Assembly (NCBI GenBank): GCA_964571815.1
Contig: CAZNDN010000115.1
Span: 1-12,884 of the forward strand
Direction of reading: 5' to 3'
From: CAZNDN01 sp964571815
GTDB taxonomy: Bacteria; Fibrobacterota; Chitinivibrionia; Chitinivibrionales; WJKA01
Length of the DNA stretch: 12,884 nucleotides
Each line of letters opens with the position of its first letter. Position 1 is the first letter of the stretch. Shown here piece after piece: positions 1 through 6,988 of this stretch. Under the pieces are notes generated by a model. It did not search any database and had not been told where the DNA came from. It saw only the letters and a program-made list of their open reading frames with translations. A program made the position numbers and the translations under genes.

Positions 1-337
1 CCGGAAGCGTCCGGGACGCCTCGGGGTCGGCTTTTTCAAGCATGGATGTCAGTTTCAGCCGAATCGATTCCCCGCGTCCGATCAGGCTGATCAGCCGCTG
101 TGTCTCGAAATTGACATTGGTAACCGTGCTGAACAGGGCCTCTACCACAAACCGGTCGGCTTCGGAGTTCACGGCGCCGCTTTCCCGCAGAAGGTGAGCA
201 AGCCGGCCGATCCCTTTCACCTGATAGACGAGAAGGTCCTGTAGCGCCGCGACATCGGGCTGTTTCCCGCACACGCCGATACGGTCGCACCCGGTACCGT
301 GGGCAGCCTGCTCACACTGATAGCAAAACATGGACAT
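1..337 (-). CDS. hcp: Hybrid cluster protein (hydroxylamine reductase), N-terminal part
   Basis: Reading the minus strand from 337 to the window edge gives 112 codons starting M-S-M-F-C-Y-Q-C, with no stop; the rest lies outside. Four cysteines at residues 5, 8, 17 and 23 give the spacing C-x2-C-x8-C-x5-C. This is the class I N-terminal [4Fe-4S] motif of Hcp from strict anaerobes such as Desulfovibrio; enterobacterial class II proteins have wider spacing. The following GVCGKQPDVAALQDLLVYQV also matches the family. Hcp carries a second, hybrid Fe-S-O cluster (its ligands are outside the window) and acts in the cytoplasm on NO or hydroxylamine. Start choice: AGGGAG at 344-349 lies 6 nt before the ATG at 337; a second in-frame ATG at 331 is 12 nt away and less well placed. 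An FNR-type promoter lies upstream. Family assignment is firm; substrate is from family knowledge. Confidence 0.93.
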   Translation of the reverse strand, partial: MSMFCYQCEQAAHGTGCDRIGVCGKQPDVAALQDLLVYQVKGIGRLAHLLRESGAVNSEADRFVVEALFSTVTNVNFETQRLISLIGRGESIRLKLTSMLEKADPEASRTLP

Positions 338-412
338 TTCACACTCCCTGGTTCACGTGAAAGATCAACGGATTGGTTTCTTATCCGCCCGGATCGCTTG
401 TGACCCGATGAA

Positions 413-418
413 AAAATA
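413..418 (-). promoter_or_regulatory. Putative -10 element of the hcp promoter
   Basis: TATTTT on the minus strand matches four of six bases of TATAAT. It is placed correctly relative to the FNR-type box for a class II activated promoter, which would not need a good -35. The predicted 5' leader to the hcp start is about 70 nt and contains a 10-bp palindrome, TTCACGTGAA, at 352-361, which could be a second regulatory site. Confidence 0.45.
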
Positions 419-442
419 TGGGACATGCCGCTTCACCGCACC

Positions 443-456
443 TTGATCAAGATCAA
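443..456 (-). promoter_or_regulatory. Perfect FNR/CRP-family operator upstream of hcp
   Basis: TTGATCAAGATCAA is an exact match to the FNR consensus TTGAT-N4-ATCAA and is fully palindromic. Its centre is at 449.5. A -10-like TATTTT lies on the minus strand at 418-413 and would put the transcription start near 406-408, so the box centre falls about 41-43 bp upstream, the class II activator position. hcp genes are commonly controlled by FNR or by the related regulator HcpR. The match is seen directly; which regulator binds is inference, and none is encoded in the window. Confidence 0.7.
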
Positions 457-606
457 GAAAATCAACCTTTTCGAATCAAGGCGCCGCGAGAGGGGGATTA
501 TACCTGCCGGGAGTCCGGCGAGCTGTTGCTCGATTGTCGGGGGAATGGACGGGCCCGCGAGGGCCGGCGCCGTCGACACCACTGGGGAAACGCACTGCGG
601 GATGTG

Positions 607-1017
607 TCAGCGCTCCAGGAACCGCTTGATTCTCGTGGTCAGCTTCTGTTTGTCACGAAGTCGACATTGCCACACCACCATGACTTTCCATCCCATCTGT
701 CGCAGCTTCCGTTGATTGCGCCTGTCGCGCCGGATATTCGCATCGAGTTTGGCGTGCCAGAAGCCGGTGTTCGACGAGGGGCGTGCGGCGCGTTTGCACC
801 CGGGGTGCCCGTGCCAGAAGCAGCCGTGGACAAAGATTACCGTCCGGTGGCGGGTGAGAACGATATCGGGATTGCCGGGCAGGTCGGAGCGGTGCTTGCG
901 GAAGCGGTAGCCCAGCCGGTGCACGATCGATCGCACGGCCACCTCGGGCGCCGTGTCGCGACTGCCGACCCGCGACATAATATACCGGCGTTTGGGTTCT
1001 TCGAAGACATCGACCAT
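607..1017 (-). CDS. vsr: Very short patch repair (Vsr) DNA mismatch endonuclease
   Basis: The 136-residue product matches Vsr along its whole length. Vsr nicks next to T:G mismatches that arise when 5-methylcytosine deaminates, so that only a short patch is resynthesised. Visible family features are MSRVGSRDTAPEVAVR near residue 14, the catalytic Asp in GNPDIV (D51), and FVHGCFWHGH containing H64, C66, H69 and H71. C74 and C118 (VVWQC) complete the zinc site known from the E. coli enzyme. The start at 1017 is supported by GAGGG 9 nt upstream; M14 is a possible shorter start. vsr usually sits beside a cytosine-C5 methyltransferase; none is present between 1 and 12884, so it is an orphan here. 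The next gene on the same strand is an unrelated membrane protein 82 bp upstream; shared transcription is possible but unproven. Confidence 0.93.
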   Translation of the reverse strand: MVDVFEEPKRRYIMSRVGSRDTAPEVAVRSIVHRLGYRFRKHRSDLPGNPDIVLTRHRTVIFVHGCFWHGHPGCKRAARPSSNTGFWHAKLDANIRRDRRNQRKLRQMGWKVMVVWQCRLRDKQKLTTRIKRFLER

Positions 1018-1099
1018 GGGATACGACCCTCATTGAAGACGTCGGGGACCGGCCCGGATGAATACCGGGGGGTGAGGACGGCGCGAGTCGTGAAAATAC

Positions 1100-1549
1100 C
1101 TATTCCGGTGGATCGAGCGCAGGTGCGTTGGTATCGGTTGCGTTCGAGCCCGACTGCCGCTTCCCCACCATCCCGAGGGCGAGGCAGCACAGGAGGACAA
1201 TGATCCCGCTGTAGAAGAGCGATCCCGAAAGTCCGGCAAGCTCGCGGAGAAGGGCTGAGCCGCCTCGTGTGCAACACCGGGTGGTTGTCTCGCCGGAGGC
1301 TACGATATCCCGAATGCAGGCATCGTAGTGACGGAATATGAAATAGCGGCTCCAGACAAACCCCGTACCGATGCCCGCGAACAGTATTACGGCGGCACCG
1401 GCGAAACGCGGATGCAGTGCGCTGGTCATAGGATGAAGGTTTGACAGAAGGAATCCGATCGCGGCACCCGTAATCGCAACCGCCCAGACCTGCTCATGGT
1501 AGGCGGTGTCGATTCGGGCCTGGAACAGCGACAGCAGTTCTTCGCTCAT
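1100..1549 (-). CDS. Small three-helix membrane protein, unknown function
   Basis: I do not recognise this family. From the ATG at 1549 the product is 149 residues. That start has a strong AAGGAGG 9 nt upstream; an in-frame ATG at 1597 would add 16 basic residues but lacks comparable support. Hydrophobic stretches near residues 20-36, 48-66 and 109-127 suggest three membrane helices. The N-terminal ~18 residues are amphipathic, the 70-105 loop carries C78, C92 and C93, and the tail after residue 130 is polar and proline-rich. There is no cleavable signal peptide and no recognisable catalytic motif. It precedes vsr on the same strand, so the two may share a transcript. The good ribosome binding site and clear hydrophobic pattern make it a likely real gene; no function is claimed. 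Confidence 0.72.
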   Translation of the reverse strand: MSEELLSLFQARIDTAYHEQVWAVAITGAAIGFLLSNLHPMTSALHPRFAGAAVILFAGIGTGFVWSRYFIFRHYDACIRDIVASGETTTRCCTRGGSALLRELAGLSGSLFYSGIIVLLCCLALGMVGKRQSGSNATDTNAPALDPPE

Positions 1550-1849
1550 GAGCTTCAGCCTCCTTGTGTGCCGGGCGTGAGTGGGTTTGCGTGACACTCA
1601 CCGAGTCGTGGTCGCCGGGAACATCCGCAAGCACCCGCCTCCTCAGCCCGTCATCTCAGTATTCCCCACGGTTGCCGTGACCCGGTTTCCGACCGGAGCG
1701 CTCTTCCGCGTATGTCCCACAAGTAAATTACCTGTTTGCCTTCACGTTTGCAAGCAGCCCGGCGGTTGATCCGGAGAGGCCGGTGATCAGGCTCAACAGG
1801 AACTATTTTGGTCGGGTCCGGAGTGCCAACATAACCGCACGGAGTTTCC
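1550..1849. other. Divergent intergenic region with no gene
   Basis: This 300-bp stretch separates the divergent membrane-protein and GH3 genes. I see no convincing sigma70 promoter pair, tRNA or coding frame. A weak inverted repeat, CCGGT-N5-ACCGG, lies at 1682-1696. Promoters for both flanking genes presumably reside here but cannot be placed with confidence. Confidence 0.5.
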
Positions 1850-3979
1850 ATGAACGACACCCCCGATTTCCGCAATCCCGATCTCCCGCCGCGGCGCCGG
1901 ATCGACGATCTCATCTCACGCATGAGCCTGGAGGAGAAGATCGCGCAGATGCTTCACTGGTCGGTAGGCGTTCCGCGCCTGGGCGTGCCCGACTACCTGT
2001 GGTGGAACGAGTGTCTTCACGGAGTTGCGCGGGCCGGGCGCGCTACGGTGTTCCCACAGGCTATCGGGCTGGCCGCTACGTTCGATCGCGACTGTATATG
2101 GAGGGTAGCCGATGCGATTTCCGACGAAGCGCGGGCGAAGTTTCACCGGGCGCAGCGGGCCCGAAAGGGTAGTCCCCGCGCGGGTTTGACCTTCTGGTCC
2201 CCCAACATCAACATTTTCCGGGACCCGCGATGGGGGAGAGGGCAGGAGACCTGGGGCGAGGACCCGTTTCTGACCGCGGAAATGGGGTCCGCTTTTGTCA
2301 AGGGCCTTCAGGGCGAGCATCCCGTCTACCTCAAGACGGCCGCCTGCGCCAAGCATTTTGCCGTGCACAGCGGTCCGGAGTCCAAACGCCACAGCTTCGA
2401 TGCGCGCGTGAGCCTCAAGGACCTTCATGAAACCTACCTTCCGGCATTCAACCGGCTGGTCGACGAAGGCGTGGAGGCGATCATGGGGGCGTACAACCGT
2501 ACCAACGGTGAGGTGTGCTGCGGCTCGCCCACGCTGCTGCGGAAGATCCTGCGCGATCGATGGAAGTTCTCCGGCCACGTGGTATCGGACTGCTGGGCGA
2601 TACGGGACTTTTTCGAGTCGCACAAGGTTGTCGATTCCCCCGAGGCCGCGGCGGTCCTTGCGGTCGCCAACACCTGCGATCTCAATTGCGGCGATACCTA
2701 TCCGGCGCTCCGTGATGCGGTCGAGCAGGGGCTGCTTGCGGAGAGCCGGATCGATGAGTCGCTGGGAAGGCTTCTTGCCACGCGGTTCAAACTGGGCCTT
2801 TTCGACCCCGACGACCGCGTGCCGTATACTTCGATTCCGTTTAAGGTGGTCAACTGCCGCCGGCACCGGGACCTGGCGCGCGAAGCGGCCCGAAAATCGA
2901 TTGTCCTTCTGAAAAACGCCGGCAACCTTCTTCCGTTGAAAAAAAACGTGCCGAGCATGTATATCACCGGTCACAATGCCGCCGATGTCGATGTGCTGCT
3001 GGGAAACTACCACGGTGTTTCGGGGCGGCTGGTTACGGTGCTCGAAGGGTTGTGCGCGCGGGCGCCCGGACACATGAGAATCGAGTACCGTCACGGGAGC
3101 CTGTTCTCGGGCGACTGCCCGGAGCCGGGGAACTGGGCCGTGGGTACGGCTTGCTGGTACGATGTCGTGATTGCGGTGATCGGTCTGTCGCCCCTGGTGG
3201 AGAACGAGGAAGGCGACGCCGTGGCGTCGGCGAGCAAGGGCGACCGGGAGCGTATCGAGCTGCCGGCGGGGCAGGTAGCGTTTGTGAAGGAGCTGGCGGA
3301 AACCGGCAAACCGCTGATCGTGGTTCTGGCCGGAGGGAGTCCCATGGCCATTCCCGAGATTCACGAATGCGCCGATGCGGTCCTGTACTTGTGGTATCCC
3401 GGCGAGCAGGGGGGCCATGCGCTTGCCGATATCGTCTTCGGTAAAGCCTCCCCCTCGGGTCGTCTTCCGGTAACCGTACCCGCGGCCACGGCCGATCTCC
3501 CTCAGTTTGAGGACTATTCCATGCGCGGTCGAACGTATCGCTACATGACACGGGAGCCGCTCTATCCGTTCGGTTTCGGGCTCGCGTACACGACCTTTCG
3601 CTACGAGTCGATACACCTGTCATCCGACACGATCACCGGCAATCAGGCCGTCACCGCGGATGTCACCCTGAGCAATACCGGTTCGGTTGAGGGCGAGGAG
3701 GTCGTGCAGCTTTATATCCGGCATTGCGGGTCCGCTGTCGGGGCGCCGTTGCGGAGTCTGGTCGGATTCGAGCGGATCGCTCTGGCGCCGGGCAGCCGGG
3801 GGAGCGTGCGGTTTTCGATTACGCCGGAGCAGCTCTGTGTGGTCGACGATCGGGGGAGGTTGGCGCCGGCGCCGGGCGAAATCGAGATAACCGCCGCGGG
3901 CGCGTGTCCGACGGCCCGCAGCCGCGCGCTGGGAGGTGCCGAGCCGGTGAGCGCCAGGCTTCGCGTGAGGGGGGAGTGA
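1850..3979 (+). CDS. Glycoside hydrolase family 3, beta-xylosidase/beta-glucosidase type
   Basis: The 709-residue product has full GH3 architecture: a TIM-barrel domain (~15-310), an alpha/beta sandwich domain (~345-565) and a C-terminal fibronectin III-like domain (~615-690). Diagnostic motifs are WNECLHGVAR, RDPRWGRGQETWGEDP (from R124), KHF at 168-170 and VVSDCW, where D247 is the expected nucleophile. The acid/base region reads VENEEGDAVAS (E451-E454), followed by KGDRERIELP; related enzymes usually have an LEGEE-type motif, so N452 replaces a common Gly. The overall pattern is closest to bacterial beta-xylosidase/exo-glucosidase GH3 enzymes that remove single sugars from non-reducing ends. 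No signal peptide is present, so it probably works in the cytoplasm on imported oligosaccharides. GGAG lies 5 nt before the ATG. No transporter or regulator accompanies it. Substrate cannot be decided from sequence. Confidence 0.93.
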   Translation: MNDTPDFRNPDLPPRRRIDDLISRMSLEEKIAQMLHWSVGVPRLGVPDYLWWNECLHGVARAGRATVFPQAIGLAATFDRDCIWRVADAISDEARAKFHRAQRARKGSPRAGLTFWSPNINIFRDPRWGRGQETWGEDPFLTAEMGSAFVKGLQGEHPVYLKTAACAKHFAVHSGPESKRHSFDARVSLKDLHETYLPAFNRLVDEGVEAIMGAYNRTNGEVCCGSPTLLRKILRDRWKFSGHVVSDCWAIRDFFESHKVVDSPEAAAVLAVANTCDLNCGDTYPALRDAVEQGLLAESRIDESLGRLLATRFKLGLFDPDDRVPYTSIPFKVVNCRRHRDLAREAARKSIVLLKNAGNLLPLKKNVPSMYITGHNAADVDVLLGNYHGVSGRLVTVLEGLCARAPGHMRIEYRHGSLFSGDCPEPGNWAVGTACWYDVVIAVIGLSPLVENEEGDAVASASKGDRERIELPAGQVAFVKELAETGKPLIVVLAGGSPMAIPEIHECADAVLYLWYPGEQGGHALADIVFGKASPSGRLPVTVPAATADLPQFEDYSMRGRTYRYMTREPLYPFGFGLAYTTFRYESIHLSSDTITGNQAVTADVTLSNTGSVEGEEVVQLYIRHCGSAVGAPLRSLVGFERIALAPGSRGSVRFSITPEQLCVVDDRGRLAPAPGEIEITAAGACPTARSRALGGAEPVSARLRVRGE

Positions 3980-4257
3980 ATGGGGGCGGAATGCATGATG
4001 CTTGATTCTTGATGCTGGATGCTGGGTGTTGGAGGGTTGTTGAGAAAGGTCGGGGCGTGGTTCCGTTGGGTTTGACCTTTGACCTTGCCTGTGCAGGCCC
4101 TTCCAGCCCTGGTTGTGGTGCAATTGCAGGTTTTGGGGATTTGATTTTTAGGTTTCGCTTACCTTGTGCCACACACGGTCGATCTACCTGCGAAGTGCTT
4201 TTGCGGTTCTTGTTCTTTGTCCTTGAGATTTGTTCTTCGCTCCGCCCTCCGGCTTTC
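3980..4257. other. Convergent intergenic region with short tandem repeats
   Basis: This 278-bp stretch lies between the convergent GH3 and nfnB genes. It contains a period-7 tandem repeat (3997-4031) and a two-unit TTTGACC repeat (4071-4084). I see no gene, tRNA or clear rho-independent terminator for either gene. Confidence 0.6.
3997..4031 (+). repeat. Degenerate heptanucleotide tandem repeat (GATGCTG-like)
   Basis: Five consecutive 7-mers can be read: GATGCTT, GATTCTT, GATGCTG, GATGCTG and GGTGTTG. The exact period and graded divergence indicate a decaying short tandem repeat rather than chance. It begins 17 bp after the GH3 stop codon. Confidence 0.75.
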
Positions 4258-5670
4258 TCATCCGCGCTCCGCGAGGTCTTCCAGGATGCTTGCGGCGGCT
4301 TTTTTTCCGGCGCCCATGGCGAGAATGACCGTCGCTGCGCCGGTGACGATGTCGCCGCCGGCGTACACGCCTTTTTTGGTGGTGCGACCGTCATGGTCGC
4401 CCGCGACGATCGTCCCGCGTTTGGAGACCTGGATATCGGGAGTGGTTCCCGGTACCAGGGGGTTGGGACGGTTGCCGATTGCAATCACGATCACATCGCA
4501 CGGGATCTCGAATTCACTTCCCTCTACCGGCAGCGGGCGTCGGCGTCCCGATGAATCGGGTTCGCCCAGTTGCATACGGATGCAGCGCACGGCCGTGACA
4601 AACCCCTTGTCGTCGGCGAGAATCTCCACGGGATTGGTCAGCAGCTCGAAGCGGATGCCTTCCTGTTCGGCGTGATGAATCTCCGCGTTGCGCGCCGGCA
4701 TCTCCGCCCTGCTTCGTCGATACACGATCGTGGACTGCTCCGCGCCGAGGCGAAGCGCGGTGCGGGCCGAGTCCATGGCCACGTTGCCGCCGCCGACGGT
4801 CACCACCTGCTCGCCCCGCATGATCGGTGTTGCCGCGTTGGGAAGATAGGCTTTCATGAGATTGCTTCGGGTGAGGTACTCGTTGGCCGAGTATACGCCG
4901 ATCGAGTTTTCGCCGGGGATATTCATGAATCGGGGCAGTCCCGCACCCGATCCCACAAAGACCGCATCGTAGCCCTCCTCGTTCAACAGATCGTCGACCG
5001 TGGCGGTCTTGCCGACCACGAAATTCTTTTCGATTTTCACGCCGAGCTTCTTGAGGTAGGCAATCTCCGATTCGACGATTTTCTTGGGGAGCCGGAATTC
5101 GGGAATACCGTACACCAGCACGCCGCCGGCCTCGTGCAGCGCCTCCATCACGGTCACGTCAACGCCTTCCTTGACCAGTTCCCCCGCGGCGGTGAGCCCT
5201 GCCGGGCCCGATCCCACGATTGCCACGCGAAGGCCGCGCGGGGGCTTGATTTGCGGGATGTCGACGGATGAGTGTTCCCGTTCCCAGTCGGCGGCGAAGC
5301 GCTCCAGGTTGCCGACGGCGACCGGATCGTTTTTCTTGCCGAGGACGCACAGTTGCTCACACTGGTCTTCCTGGGGGCACACGCGTCCGCATATTGCCGG
5401 CAGAGCGTTGGTTTCCTTGATTTTCCGTGCCGCTTCGGCGAACTTCCCCTCTGCAATCAGGGCGAGGAACCGGGGAATTTGTACATTCACCGGGCATCCT
5501 TCGACGCACCGCGGACGTTTGCACTGGAGGCACCGCTGCGCTTCGGCAATCGCCTCTTCTTCGGAGTATCCCCGCGGGACCTCCTGAAAGTTCCTTCGTC
5601 GCTGATTCGCCGGCTGCTCGCGCATCGGCGTAGCTTTCGGCGCCGGTTTCTTGCGGGCGGTAGAGTTCAT
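4258..5670 (-). CDS. nfnB: NfnB/GltA-type large subunit, NADH-dependent ferredoxin:NADP+ oxidoreductase
   Basis: The 470-residue flavoprotein resembles the small subunit of glutamate synthase, but it is followed by no GltB-type gene and is preceded by nfnA, which identifies it as NfnB (NfnL). Nfn couples NADH and reduced ferredoxin to NADP+ reduction, reversibly, by flavin-based electron bifurcation in the cytoplasm. The N-terminal ferredoxin-like domain has C47, C50, C55 and C59, then C94, C98, C104 and C108, for two [4Fe-4S] clusters. The FAD fingerprint VAIVGSGPAGLTAAGEL is at 149-165, the NADP(H)-binding VTVGGGNVAMDSA at 290-302, and the closing FAD motif GVYAGGDIVTGAATVILAMG at 434-453. 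The start codon overlaps the nfnA stop (ATGA, 5667-5670), so translation is coupled. The first ~25 residues form a basic, proline/alanine-rich extension; M16 is an alternative start. Confidence 0.92.
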   Translation of the reverse strand: MNSTARKKPAPKATPMREQPANQRRRNFQEVPRGYSEEEAIAEAQRCLQCKRPRCVEGCPVNVQIPRFLALIAEGKFAEAARKIKETNALPAICGRVCPQEDQCEQLCVLGKKNDPVAVGNLERFAADWEREHSSVDIPQIKPPRGLRVAIVGSGPAGLTAAGELVKEGVDVTVMEALHEAGGVLVYGIPEFRLPKKIVESEIAYLKKLGVKIEKNFVVGKTATVDDLLNEEGYDAVFVGSGAGLPRFMNIPGENSIGVYSANEYLTRSNLMKAYLPNAATPIMRGEQVVTVGGGNVAMDSARTALRLGAEQSTIVYRRSRAEMPARNAEIHHAEQEGIRFELLTNPVEILADDKGFVTAVRCIRMQLGEPDSSGRRRPLPVEGSEFEIPCDVIVIAIGNRPNPLVPGTTPDIQVSKRGTIVAGDHDGRTTKKGVYAGGDIVTGAATVILAMGAGKKAAASILEDLAERG

Positions 5671-6506
5671 GATGAGGTTTCCAATCTGCAGTTGTGGTCT
5701 TCGGCTGCTTGTGACTCGTGCGATTTGTAGCTGTCCAGCCGTCGTATCAGCTCGATCCAGTCGATCCCCGCGGCATCGAACTCGGGCCCGTCAACGCAGG
5801 CGAATTTCGTCTCCCCGTGCACGGTCACCCGACATCCCCCGCACATCCCGGTCCCGTCGACCATGATCGGGTTCAGGGATGCCACCGTGTGAATGCCCGC
5901 GGCGAGGGTGTCTCTGGTCGTGAACCGCATCATCATGACCGGTCCGATCACGGCCGCGTAGTCGAATTGTTCTCCCTCATCGATAAGCTTCCCGAACGCC
6001 TGCGATACGAATCCCTTGAATCCTTTGGAACCGTCGTCGGTGGCAACCACCACGCGGTCGCACTGCGCCTGCATTTCCTGTTCGAGAATCAGCAGTTCGG
6101 CCGTTCGCGCACCGAGTATGGTCGTCACGTGGTTGCCGGCTTCCTTGAGGGCGCATACGATAGGATACAGGGGGGCGATTCCCACGCCGCCGCCGATACA
6201 CACGCAGCGGCCGAATTTCTCGATATGCGTGGGTGAGCCCAGCGGGCCCGCCAGATCGGCGAGGCGCTCTCCCCGGTTCAGCGCGGCCAGATGTCGGGTG
6301 CCGGCGCCGGCCACCTGGAAGATGATTTCAATCCATCCTTCCCCGGCGTCGGCATCGGCGATAGTCAGGGGAATCCGTTCTCCTTCGCTGTCGGCCCGCA
6401 GGATGATGAATTGCCCGGCTTTGCGCTTGCGCGCGATACGGGGGGCATCGATACGGTATCGCCACACCTGTTCCGACAATTGTGTTTTCCGGAGGATTTT
6501 TGCCAT
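5667..6506 (-). CDS. nfnA: NfnA small subunit, NADH-dependent ferredoxin:NADP+ oxidoreductase
   Basis: The 279-residue product is a ferredoxin-NADP reductase-like protein of the NfnA (NfnS)/PyrK type. It has an FAD-binding barrel with RIPLTIAD (44-51), a nucleotide-binding domain with CIGGGVGIAPLYPI (103-116), and a C-terminal iron-sulfur segment VDGTGMCGGCRV to FACVDGP. In characterised NfnA the [2Fe-2S] cluster is held by one Asp and three Cys; here D217, C222, C225 and C237 fit that pattern. This subunit receives electrons from NADH at its flavin and passes one to the NfnB bifurcating FAD. AAGGA lies 8 nt before the ATG at 6506. It is first in the nfnAB operon and divergent from the activase gene. 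PyrK is an alternative family, but no pyrD lies nearby and the nfnB overlap settles the call. Confidence 0.92.
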   Translation of the reverse strand: MAKILRKTQLSEQVWRYRIDAPRIARKRKAGQFIILRADSEGERIPLTIADADAGEGWIEIIFQVAGAGTRHLAALNRGERLADLAGPLGSPTHIEKFGRCVCIGGGVGIAPLYPIVCALKEAGNHVTTILGARTAELLILEQEMQAQCDRVVVATDDGSKGFKGFVSQAFGKLIDEGEQFDYAAVIGPVMMMRFTTRDTLAAGIHTVASLNPIMVDGTGMCGGCRVTVHGETKFACVDGPEFDAAGIDWIELIRRLDSYKSHESQAAEDHNCRLETSS

Positions 6507-6817
6507 GATTCAAGTCCTTTTCGAACTGTTGCGCCCGGCTCTTTGAGTACTACGATGAACCGTGGGCGGTATTTGCCGTTACGACAGGTTGCGACCCGAC
6601 GTAGTTCCGCGAAGCAGGATACTTCTCGACGTGGCTGGTCGTTCTCCGCCTAAATTCAGGTCGCACATCGCGGGAAAACGGTCGTGTCGTGCCGGCGTCA
6701 TTGCCGACGGAAAGGTACCGGTCTTCGTTGAGCGGCATGAGTGCGCCGGTTTTCGGACACTCTCAGGGAGGAGAACACCCTGCAACTATCGAGGCCTGAA
6801 TATACAACATTCCCCGC

Positions 6818-6832
6818 CGGACCGTCGGTCCG
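6818..6832. promoter_or_regulatory. Inverted repeat, possible operator
   Basis: CGGACCGTCGGTCCG has 6-bp perfect arms (CGGACC/GGTCCG) around a 3-base centre. It ends 9 bp before the predicted -35 of the activase promoter, where a regulator could bind. No T-run follows, so it is a poor terminator. The binding protein is unknown. Confidence 0.4.
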
Positions 6833-6841
6833 TTGCTCACC

Positions 6842-6870
6842 TTGACTATCGGTTCAGAAATCAGTATTTT
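6842..6870 (+). promoter_or_regulatory. Predicted sigma70-type promoter for the activase gene
   Basis: TTGACT (6842-6847) and TATTTT (6865-6870) are separated by 17 bp. The match is five of six bases for the -35 and four of six for the -10. Transcription would begin near 6877, giving a leader of about 112 nt before the ATG at 6989. It also argues against starting the protein at the in-frame ATG at 6833, which lies upstream of this promoter. Confidence 0.5.
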
Positions 6871-6917
6871 GGTAAATTCTCTTGTCTTCGGCCGGGAACC
6901 GGTATCCGCGGCAGCGA

Positions 6918-6948
6918 GGGGCGTGGAGCGGGGTGGCGGGGGGCGGGG
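6918..6948 (+). other. G-quadruplex motif in the predicted activase leader
   Basis: Four G-tracts of at least four bases (6918-6921, 6930-6933, 6938-6943, 6945-6948) are separated by loops of 8, 4 and 1 nt on the coding strand. The motif would be transcribed in the 5' leader, about 40 nt before the start codon. Whether it folds is not shown. Confidence 0.55.
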
Positions 6949-6988
6949 CGGAATCGTTGACAGGTCTTTTTCGGGAATCGAGTACAGC

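Larger units (their letters stand above)
6507..6988. other. Divergent regulatory region between nfnAB and the activase gene
   Basis: This 482-bp stretch has no convincing gene. On the activase side it holds an inverted repeat (6818-6832), a sigma70-like promoter (6842-6870) and a G-quadruplex motif (6918-6948). On the nfnA side I could not find a credible -35/-10 pair, nor a recognisable Rex or FNR site. Confidence 0.6.

Noticed and set aside
552..565. GGCCC-GCGA-GGGCC hairpin as a vsr terminator
   Set aside because: The stem is only 5 bp and no T-run follows on the minus strand.
418..1203. 261-codon plus-strand frame across vsr
   Set aside because: It overlaps vsr, which has all catalytic residues on the opposite strand, and it shows no recognisable protein features.
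1916..3616. 566-codon open frame antisense to the GH3 gene
   Set aside because: It is fully opposite a gene with strong family motifs; long antisense frames are common in high-GC genes. No domain or ribosome binding site supports it.
4258..5670. Glutamate synthase small subunit (gltD)
   Set aside because: Sequence similarity alone allows it, but there is no large-subunit gene and the frame overlaps nfnA by 4 nt, so NfnB is the better call.
6833..6988. Upstream extension of the activase to the ATG at 6833
   Set aside because: The extra 52 residues are low-complexity (GRG-rich), lie over the predicted promoter and G-rich leader, and family similarity begins at the ATG at 6989.
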